Shown in pieces: positions 54,573 to 64,000 of a stretch of 64,000 nt of DNA. The position numbers and the translations under genes are program-made. This DNA comes from Agaricus subrufescens (taxonomy: Eukaryota; Basidiomycota; Agaricomycetes; Agaricales; Agaricaceae), in assembly GCA_029945375.1 (NCBI GenBank), contig CM057067.1:1426001-1490000 (forward strand), in the 5' to 3' direction. Numbering within the stretch: the stretch's first letter is position 1; every line of letters begins with the position of its first letter. The notes below the pieces were generated by a model. That model made no database searches and was not told the origin of the DNA. It saw only the letters and a program-made list of their open reading frames with translations.

Positions 54573-55269
54573 CTCAGTGTCCCCAAATTTTTCTTTCCAT
54601 CTTGATCACGGACAAATCGAGTTCCAAAAGTTGAATCAGTGAGTACCTGTTTGGTCCGAGTGGCAGACAGCTTGAAGAGAAGCATCCAAGTTCAAGGACA
54701 CCGCGTGTTTGAGATCCTGCATGCCCAGGGAATCAGCGGAATCTCAGACTTTAGTCGAAGTATCCTTATTAGTGCTAAAAAAAATCTTTTAAATTCTGTT
54801 TCAACATGCAACCGGTATACCCTATGAACGTAACATGAGTAAGGTGTTACGGTATTTTTCTAATGGAACACTTACAACCCAAGTACCATTTGATCTGTCT
54901 TGTTTTCGAAGGAGCGCGCCATTAGGTTGGATATATAGCATTCCCTATTTAGAAGAACAGTGAGCTTCGGCACGCCGGCTACGGGCTCCTTTTCGCTTGT
55001 GCAGGCTAAGAAAGCGATGGAAAGGGATGGCAAAGCCGCTTCCATGGTCTAGGCTCGGAGTTACAAAACACCTGCAGATGTCACAGGGTGGCGAGAAAAT
55101 ACGAAATCGTGATTTCTTTTGGCGAGTGTGTAAAGATCCCCATTGGCTGCCATCCTATCATATTAGTGTCGTAAGCAACTTGTTCTCAGCTTCTGCACGT
55201 ATAACCCATATGCAACAAGTAAAAAAGGCGAAAAACAGCGAGAAAGGTGATTGCCGGATAACTTTTCGT

Positions 55270-55640
55270 GTATATATATTTATATTACAACTCACTGTTA
55301 TGTCATCATGTCCGGTCGGTGGTGGCTGATTCAACTCACGCATGAGTAAACCAGTGATGAGCCCGCGTTAGCCGTTGATGTAGCTAAATGACTAGGACTG
55401 AGCCATTTGGCTTACTGGCTAAATTGGCTAAGTGCTTACTAATGGTGATGATCAATTTGGCTGCTGGCTCCGAGGTTGAGAGCGCTTTGAGCTGCACAAT
55501 TCTTGGGTACGTTTGCGTTCGGTGGGTGAGACTTTCATTTGTCAAATTTGTTTTTAGTGTAGTTCATAGAACGGTTATGCACTATAGTGATCACCCGGGT
55601 AGCCAGCCACCAATGCTACTAGGTCCATTGGCCTATGGGC
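55270..55640 (+). repeat. Direct partial repeat of 53193-53590
   Basis: Shares ordered blocks with 53193-53590: 'ttatattacaactcactgtt' versus 'tatattataactcaatgtta', then matching text around 'gagagcgctttgagct' versus 'gagagcgttttgagct', and 'catagaacggttatgc' versus 'tatagaacggtcatgc'. It follows cassette A directly and then stops. Confidence 0.75.
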
Positions 55641-56060
55641 ACTTACTTGCTCACTTTGCTCATCCTTAGAACATTTGGCCGACTATTATCTGCCCTACCT
55701 GACCACGTCCGTGTATAGCGGCACTACAATATTAACTTGGAAATTTCTGAAACGAATAATCTGGTGCGCAGTAGCTCATTTGCTATTCAATTGATCTAAG
55801 TTCTTGATATCATAGGTATCAGAGAACAGATGGACTCTCCCTGTCATAGTTCTTGACTCGATATGATTGCTAGTGTTTAAGAATCTGAACGGTGGTACAG
55901 CCGAGGTTTACTTATATGTTATTTCAACCGATTCATTAATTATTCGGTTCCGAAATGATATTTTTAGATGACAGGTGGAAAAAGAGTATTCAGAGTCACT
56001 TCAAATGATGGGGTTCGATGGGATTGCCAATTGATACAAAGGTTCTGGTTGACTAGTATC

Positions 56061-56842
56061 ATGTCTATCGTGAGTGACGTGCTGTGTCGTTCGGACTCAC
56101 TCATTCTCTTTGTCCCATTATTGATGAGGATGTTTGATGGTAACTTTAGGATTTGACTGGATTTGAAGCGAGTGATTATGATTCGACTTTTGAGAATTAT
56201 GAATTGGAATCTTTCGTAGTCTCAACGACACCTGTGCGGGACAGTAATCCTCTCATTTATCATTGGTGAGTTTCGCTTTCGGCCTTTGGGAATTGACGAG
56301 ATTGATTTAATGAATGTTTACTCCAGGCGCGCATCAGCACTGTATAAACATGATGGAGAAATGTATTCAACTGTAGTTGATGCAGGTACTGGTCCAGGAA
56401 CGGAATTCCCTAGCAACATGGTCGTAAAGTCAGTCACTCAGCATACTCATCCAAACCGATAAATCCTGATAAACCTGACACTTGTACGATATCATCATCG
56501 ACTTGTAGAGTCACCAGCAAAAACGTCGACATGGTACCCGAGGCAACAATCCAATGGCGTTACAATGCAATATCCAATAGAAATCCCCGCGTCACTCTTA
56601 AACAGATCCTCGAATTGATGGTATCCTATAAGATGCATGCTTTTAGATCGGATAAGAAGGGTTATGGATGTTTGACTTGGGTTAGTGGTTTGTTGATCGT
56701 TTTGGAGAGACATGGCGTTCTTCCGGGTGGGTCGTATGAGGAAGTTCGACAGGTCGCGGAGAAGGCTAGATTGAGAGGTAGGATTCCTGGCGATTTTAAT
56801 GATACTAGGAATGCGGACTTTGTTTATGGAGGTATATTCTGA
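56061..56842 (+). CDS. Small uncharacterised Agaricomycete protein (DUF7770-like)
   Basis: Four exons join in frame: 56061-56069, 56150-56265, 56326-56428 and 56510-56842 (561 nt, 186 aa). The first exon codes only MSI; the protein continues DLTGFEASDYDSTFENYEL. Landmarks are PLIYHWRASALYKHDGEMYS, STVVDAGTGPGTEFPSNMVV, IQWRYNAISNRNPRVTLKQI and KMHAFRSDKKGYGCLTWV. The KxHxF, GxGC and W pattern resembles a lineage-expanded family that I believe is catalogued as DUF7770; this link is from memory and uncertain. No signal peptide or membrane helix. It sits between the two inverted lectin cassettes, so it may have arrived with, or been trapped by, the duplications. Confidence 0.7.
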
Positions 56843-58640
56843 ACTTGAAGTTTTTTTTACGCTGAAGTTTGGATGATGACTTGATTTGCATCGGGACCCG
56901 GGGACTGGTAAACCCAGCAGGATTTTGGTGTACAATCTCCGGTGTACAACAGCTATCCAGCATGAGTGATCGCTCAGGAAAATCTAGCCGTATGCCGCTC
57001 ACAGCACATGTACGAGTCGATGGTAGCGTCTTTTTTTGGTAAGGTGGTCACTTGGTACCGGCCAGGTAACCTGTTTAGTACTTACAGCAGCGCACGTTTG
57101 CCTGAGACAGGTGGGATACTTGATTGAGGTAAGATAAGTTAATTAGAATGTTCGACAAATGATTTAACGTCTCCACAAAGCTTAGATCGCCAGCCCGAGT
57201 CATATCCGAAGTGGAGGAAACTCCGCGAGCTCCGTGAGCTCCAGGTACTATTCGCTAGAACGATATTATGGACAGTTGGAATAGAAGACTTCGATTTCTC
57301 CTTGGGAACTGCGGCCCAGCCAAGCCAACTAAATGGTTTAGTGCCATTTTCATATACGGAGTATCATTTTGATCAGCCTGAGAATGACCGCTCGTGTAAT
57401 CTCATCATAAAATCGCATCATCTGTGTTATTAGCGTGGCGCCGGCGCTTAGAGCGGACTTCTGGCAAATATCGTGACTTCATGTCTATGAACGACAGAGG
57501 AAACTTCTGACCATCTATCAAAGCCGTCTGCTACTTATCGACCTGTAGACCTTCAATTGAAGTGTACTACTCTCTCTAAGGACTCCCTTGATTAGGTCAA
57601 TAACCTACCATGCATCGTGGACTTGCTGTACTTAACGGTATTTGATTGACCGGGTTATTAATCTTGGATGAAAGGTATAAAGCTCATGCAACAGTAAAAA
57701 TAGTGTATCATCACCACTTACTAATTGTAAGTTTCGGCGGCCCACCAACCATGATCAGTTACGTGATATGAATTCCTCCCCTCCCCCCCAACTATCACGT
57801 CAGGATCTGGCGGCATACTTCGAGAGCGAGAGCATGGGGTGCCCCGGCTGTAATCCTACATTCCTGGTGTCATAAAACTGAAAGTCCGATTAAATGAAGA
57901 GCCGCTTTGCAGGGGTCATCAATTCGGCAATCTCCTTTCTCGCATTTTTTCGCCTTTTTTAACTTGTTGCGTACTAAGGGATACATACGCGGAGGCTGAA
58001 ACATGAACAAGTTGCTCACGACACCAATATGATAGGATGGTAGCCAATGAGGGTCTTTACACACTTGTCAAAAAAAAAAAAATCACGATTTCGAATTTTT
58101 TCGCCACCCTGTGACATCTACGGGAGTTTCATAGAGCCGGGCCTGCAGCATGGGGACGCCTTGGGGACACCTTCCCTACCTTTCTTCATCGCTTGCTTAG
58201 CTTGTACAAGCGAAACAAACCCTGTGGCCAGCGTACCAAACCTCACTGTTTTTCCCTGTGGGAAATGCTGTATATCCATCTTATTGGCGCGGTCCTTCAT
58301 AAACAAGACAGATCAAATGGTATGGTTTGTAGGTGTTCCATTAGAAAATCATGGTAATGCCACTCAATACCCTATTCAGGTTGCATTCATAGGATATGCC
58401 GGCTGCGTTGTGGAGTGTTTTTCGGAAGATTTCTCAGCACTAATGAGGAGACTTCAACTTAAGTCTGAGATCTCGCTGATTCTCTCGGTATGCGGGATCT
58501 CAAACACGCGGCATCCATGAACTTAGATGCTTCTGTTCAAGCTGTCCGCCACTCGTACCAAAGAGGTACCCACTGATTCAACTTGGAAACTCGACTTATG
58601 CATGATCAAGATCGAAAGGATATGCGGCGACACTGAGGTA

Positions 58641-59271
<631 letters not shown>

Positions 59272-59839
59272 GTATGGATCGTCATCTATTACTCCTCTAG
59301 TGATCTGATCTCAATACTTTCAATCAGGTGCTGTACTATAGCGAATCAGTTTGTAAAATGTACTGTGTGTGCTATAGAGTTTTCTATGTGCTAGTTTCTC
59401 GTATAGTTTGATGTTTGAATGAGATTTGTGATATCATGTTCTGGGGCTATGCGAAATGCTATTAACTGCGGCTCATCTAAAGCAACACTTCCACGAACGA
59501 CTCATTGGGGTATGAACCAGCAGTGTTCAAATTCGGCTAAATCTCCAAATTTGGTATATGTTGATCAGCGTGCTATTTTTGAGTTGCTCTTTATGTCATG
59601 TCAGTCGTACGCTCATATGTGATCATTTTTGTACATTCTTTTTGGGAGACTGGTTGTTTTGACTCTTTGGGATTTAATAAATTTTATGAGCCGTATATTT
59701 GGAGCAATTTGGGTGTTGGATGTTGGGTGTCGGTTTGAGTTTGCAATACCCTGATTGATTTCACTTGGCGTACAACCACGTTCGTGATGATGCCACCCTT
59801 CTGTGAAAAGAGGGTATTCTGAGACAGATAGCTTATGAT

Positions 59840-61590
59840 GTGGCGTCCGTTTGGTGTAGCGGCTACTCGGCACTAGTTGGGAAGCTGGCTTAGTGCTTAC
59901 AACAGCGCACTGTTCCACATTTCTAGGTAGAATTGATGCCAGAGAGTACTTGGCAAAGGGTAGAATAAGTTAATTGGAAAATTCAACAAATGATGCATTG
60001 AAATTTGTGAGCAATATTGCATGGAAATTTGAATTTATGAACCCCAAACGTCACCACCCTACTGAGATCGCCAGTCCGAGTCATATCCAAAGTGGAGAGA
60101 ATACCGTGAGCCCGAGATAATAATTATAGACTGCTGGAATAGAAGACTGCGAGTTTTTGTTTTTGTTTTTTTTTTTTGGAAATTGTGGCCAAGCCAACTA
60201 CTAGATGATTTGCTGCAGTTTTCATATAGGGTGTATCATGTCGATCAGCCTGGGAATGACCACTCATGTAATTCCATCTTGTAATCGCATCATCAACGTT
60301 ATCGATGTGGCGCTTGCCGCAGAAGTGAACAAGTAACAGGACAGGCTTCTGGTGTTGTACTTTATGAACAACGGGAGCAACTTCTTGCCATCTAAGCCAT
60401 CGGCAGTTACCGACCTATGTACTTTCGGTAGAATTGCGCTATACAAGGACACCCCTGATTAGGTTAGCGAACCACACTATGTATCACGGCCATGTCGTAC
60501 TTAACGTCTTCTGATTGACGGGGATATTAACCATAGAAGATCACCACACTTTTGGCGGCCCTATTGGTGCCCACCCCTCAGTTACGTGATATGAATCTCC
60601 ACTATCATTGTGCCAGGATCCGGCGGCATACCTTGAGACTATAGATGTGCCGGCCGCTATCCTACATTTCTGGTGTCATATCACTGAAAGTCCGAGTAAA
60701 TAAAGGACCACTTTTCAGCACTTATCAGTAATCCGGCAATCTCCCTTTCTTGTTTTTCTCGCTTTTTTCACTTGGGCATGAGGTACACGCACAATTCCTG
60801 AAACATGAGAAAATCATTCATGACACCAACATGACAGGACGACAATCATTGGTGATCTTTCGGCACTCGTCAAAAAAAGACAAAATCTCAGTTTAGTACC
60901 CTTTCAGCTCCCTGTGATGTCTACCGGCGTTTTGCAATTCCGGGGCCTGGAACATGGGGACAGCTTTGCAATCCCTTTTCATCATTTTCTCGGTTTGCAC
61001 AAGCGAAAAAAACCGCGTGGCCAGCATGCCGGATGCTGAGTCATTGTTGTTCTCGATGGGAAAGCTCTGATATCCATGCCATTGGCACAGTCCTTCATAT
61101 AGCATGAATAAGACAGATCAAATAGTAACATAGGTTGTAAGGGTTCCATTAAAATAATCCCGTAACACTCTTGTAATATCCCACTCTGGTTGCGTTCACA
61201 AGGTGTTCCAAAAGACTTTCTAGCACCAAAAAAGATACTTTGACTAAAGTTTGAGATCGCACTAATACCCTCAGATGTACGCGGGATCCTAAAAACGCGG
61301 CGTACATGAACCTGGATGCTTCTCTTCAAGCTGTCCACCACTGAGGCCAAATAAAGTGTCTTGTGTGCTAGTTTCTCATGTAGTTTGGTGAATTTGTACG
61401 TGCAATCAGTGAGACCATGTTATACGACAACCATCCGTTTGAAACGTCATTAAGAGTGGCTCACTTAAAGCAATACTCCTACGAACAGTGCATGACACAT
61501 GGACAGTGTTTGAATAAGGATAAATGTCCAAATTTGGCACATGTTGATCTGCATGCTATTTTTGAATCACTTCAACCCAAACACGAGTAT
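59840..61590 (+). repeat. Lectin cassette C, lectin gene deleted
   Basis: Aligns with cassette B from about 57010 to 58560 and again from about 59380 to 59600. At 61340-61370 the promoter-side sequence ('gcttctcttcaagctgtcca') runs straight into the 3'-side sequence ('gtgctagtttctcatgtag'); the 0.8 kb with TATA box, leader and coding region is absent. Confidence 0.85.
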
Positions 61591-62127
61591 ACATATGCAC
61601 AACATTTAGACCCTTTTCCCCCTTGCGTTGAGATTATGATGCGTAGCCAACTTAGAAAGCTAGTCTCACATGTGCAGGTACCATGTAGAGTTAGTCGTCA
61701 GTTGTCGAAAGGCAGCAGGCCCCACCACAAAACAAGAAAATATATGATGTGGCGCTCGAACACAGTCCGTGGTACACTGCTGCAAGTATAGATAGAAAGA
61801 TCAAATTCTAAGAAATACGCATAGTGGGGAATTTATAGACACTTTGTCATCTAGTCCTGAGACAAGAAACTAGCAATGATATACCCTTGACAGCCGGAAA
61901 AACAATTCCTACCATCAGGGAAACGGGAGAATGATAAATCCGAATAAATTATCTAAATACGGGTTAACATAACGTTGTTAGCATTTTTAGAGTATACGTA
62001 TTTGTTATTAGCGGACTGTTAACATCAGGTTCAAACCGGCCTACTAAAATAGCCTAAATCATACACAATTATCACACAATATTCCCTAGAAACACATTAC
62101 GGATTATGTATAGTACATCAACAGCCT
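61591..62127. other. AT-rich spacer between lectin cluster and transposon remnant
   Basis: No gene recognised. It may include the 3' flank or terminal part of the transposon, but no inverted terminal repeat was identified. Confidence 0.4.
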
Positions 62128-64000
62128 CTATCCAATAAGACGATATAAATGTTTGTCAGTAAAAGGATTCACAAAGAACGAGTTGCATTGATCTAATACG
62201 TTATCTCGTGTCCATTCAACAGGGCCGGGAAAAGGTGAATACTTCAGACAACATCTGACAATGGAACTATACTTCCTATGCCAGCTCCTGATGGATCCGA
62301 GCGATCGCGTTCTACAGACACCTTGTACATTTGGTGGTGAGGATCAGGAGTTCGGGTGAACTGCGTGAACCACTCTACATAAACGAGGTGATCCGGGACA
62401 ACATATTCACGAAATACTAGTTGTCGGATACTTGGTGGCATTGAAAAGACGGCGCGAATACGTCCAATGCGGAAACCTAGGAACAAGTATCAGTAGTGCA
62501 GCAACAAAAAAAGAGAATAAATCATATACCGTGTATCCCTTCAAGATCGTTGTGTATCCGAAGCAGAGCAGTATTGAATCGCTGTGTTCTTGGGTTGGCA
62601 TGAATCGCATCGGCTGTGTTTGCCATTTGAGTAAATGGATCGAGGGAAAGAAATTTGATTCGATGCCATAGCCAAAAATTTTGCATTGGCATCTCGACTG
62701 CCCAAATTGCACGTTCAAGCTGGGCTGAGGTGATTGATGGGTAGCGTAAAAGTGTTACGAAGCGTGAAAAGGCCTCGTGAAAGTATGTCGCTCCATATTT
62801 AGTGATGAGATCGTCAAGAGAAACTCGTCTTGTACTTGGGCGCTCAGACAAATGAATAGTTCTGTTTATTGAAAGACCTGGGGTGATCCATTCATATGAA
62901 GAGGGGTGAGATGAGGGGACTTTACCGAGCCACCATTGAATCAAACGCTCATGTTGAAGAATCTTTTCCTTTTGTTCCAACCAGGTTGTCATCTGAGTAT
63001 ATTCATCCTTCCGATTAGTTGCTCGATAAGCATCCTTTGCTAGATCGATATGTAAGCGCTCTGTGTGCTCGGTATTAAAGTTGTTGGTCGTGCCAAAGAA
63101 TTTGATTTTCTGGGCATAGTGCTGCGCAAAGTGGAGCTTCGGTAAGTTGAAGTCCTTGCGGATAGCAAGGTCAATGAAGATATCCTTGTTTTCATGGAAA
63201 CGGTCAAGTGCGTGTTGAAGGAGGTCCAAAGTTTTGTCAGTGTGAACAGAATATTGCGCGAGAAAAAGGAAGTCAAGTAACGCACGGACCGCATGGATGA
63301 GCCGAACAGCCAACTGGCCATTGCCGAGCTGCAGGCCAACAACGAGTCCCATGAGAATGCGGGACATTTGGTCATGTTCCTTGCCAGAAACATGCGACAA
63401 GGCACTGATGCCTTTGTTGAACGTTCGAATGTTATGATTGGGTGGAAGTCGACGGCAGCGGGCATCGATTTCCAGTGGACCAAAGGCTTTGATAAGCCAG
63501 CTGACAATGTGTTTTATCAACCCCTGATAAAGCTGATGCAGCACATCAGGTGTTATTGAGGAGTAGATGTTCAGATAAGGTAGATGACGCCAGAACGGTG
63601 TGGCCACAGGCTTCACACGAGAAAGTTTACATAGGCCGATGAACTCTGAAGGGTCATCATCAAACGATGATAAAATCTTGAGTACATTGTCAAGGTCCCG
63701 AGGTTGTCCGAGATGAGGACTACCCCCCAGGTCATTGTGGGGCACATCACAGGAAGGGCAATCCCCCGAATATGTGCAAGTGGTGAGTACCTGTTCGGGG
63801 TAATCACCGATGAATGCCGCCATGATTGGGTGCATCCGGCGAAGCCTGCCATCAGCTGATGCCATGACCATCCCTTGGGCCCCTATCTTTTCCAGAGGCC
63901 GGAGGATTTCGCCCATGCATGAATGGTATAAATTTGCAAGCATGCGGTGTTACGGCCCCAGCCGTTTTACGCGTGAAAATCTACGTTTAATGCGGCTAGG
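62128..64000 (-). mobile_element. Plavaka-like (CACTA-related) transposon remnant
   Basis: Coding similarity to the large Agaricomycete Plavaka transposase family; see the coding entry. The element runs off the right edge. No terminal repeats visible in the window. Confidence 0.75.
62244..63943 (-). pseudogene. Plavaka-type transposase, damaged and partial
   Basis: Family landmarks in order: LRPLEKIGAQGMVMASADG, RLRRMHPIMAAFIGDYPEQ, TCTYSGDCPSCDVP, PFWRHLPYLNIYSSITPDVL, HQLYQGLIKHIVSWL, DFNLPKLHFAQHY, FNTEHTERLHIDLAKDAYR and TTWLEQKEKI. A 53-nt intron near 62474-62527 leads to FRIGRIRAVFSMPPSIRQL and PDHLVYVEWFTQFTRTPDP, the usual C-terminal domain. Just upstream of the first Met (63943) there is an in-frame TAA. 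A TGA at 62244-62246 interrupts the C-terminus where family proteins continue, and a further frameshift in the following 40 bases precedes recognisable end sequence up to 62128. At about 550 residues it is far shorter than complete members. Non-autonomous or dead. Confidence 0.8.

Noticed and set aside
57781..58090. Search for CRISPR-like or phage-like regular arrays in the cassettes
   Set aside because: The repeats are a few long segmental copies, not short regularly spaced units, and the genome is eukaryotic.
61417..61791. Plus-strand 124-codon frame in cassette C
   Set aside because: It falls in the 3' flank shared with cassettes A and B, where the same frame is not open.

Overview
This window is nuclear DNA of a filamentous basidiomycete, most likely a mushroom-forming Agaricomycete. 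The evidence is: genes broken by many short (about 50-60 nt) GT-AG introns on both strands; two intact fruit-body-type lectin genes of the Agaricus/Boletus lectin family; a decayed Plavaka-like (CACTA-related) transposon of the kind common in Agaricomycetes; and large Ser/Thr/Pro-rich proteins. I cannot name the species.

Layout. (1) 1-9403, minus: one giant, intron-containing gene for a PH-domain, largely disordered, repeat-rich protein whose 3' end lies beyond the left edge. (2) 9.4-14.0 kb: gene-poor. (3) 14.0-27.9 kb, housekeeping block: small heat-shock protein Hsp20 (minus) divergent from CstF-64/Rna15 (plus), then threonyl-tRNA synthetase (plus, with a probable mitochondrial presequence isoform), convergent with VPS15, the regulatory kinase of the class III PI3-kinase (minus). 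(4) 30.1-35.3 kb: a DUF1308 protein (plus), a disordered protein (minus) and an OXLD1-like mitochondrial protein (plus). (5) 38.7-40.4 kb: an alpha/beta hydrolase. (6) 41.6-46.1 kb: a single-pass membrane protein followed by a truncated tandem paralogue. (7) 47.0-52.8 kb: an acidic protein (minus), divergent seryl-tRNA synthetase (plus) and a DXD glycosyltransferase (plus) in an unusually GC-rich patch. (8) 53.2-61.6 kb: a lectin cluster built from duplicated cassettes: lectin A (minus), a small unknown gene, lectin B (plus), and a third cassette that keeps both flanks but has lost the lectin gene. (9) 62.1-64.0 kb: Plavaka-like transposon remnant running off the right edge.

Most genes are independent housekeeping or lineage-specific loci, not an operon-like pathway. 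The most dynamic part is the right-hand 11 kb, where segmental inverted and direct duplication, a precise gene loss, likely sequence homogenisation of the lectins and an adjacent dead transposon occur together. The best functional prediction beyond plain annotation is the two-start ThrRS gene, which would supply both cytosol and mitochondria. Exon models were built by eye from splice signals, reading frame and family similarity; no search was run.
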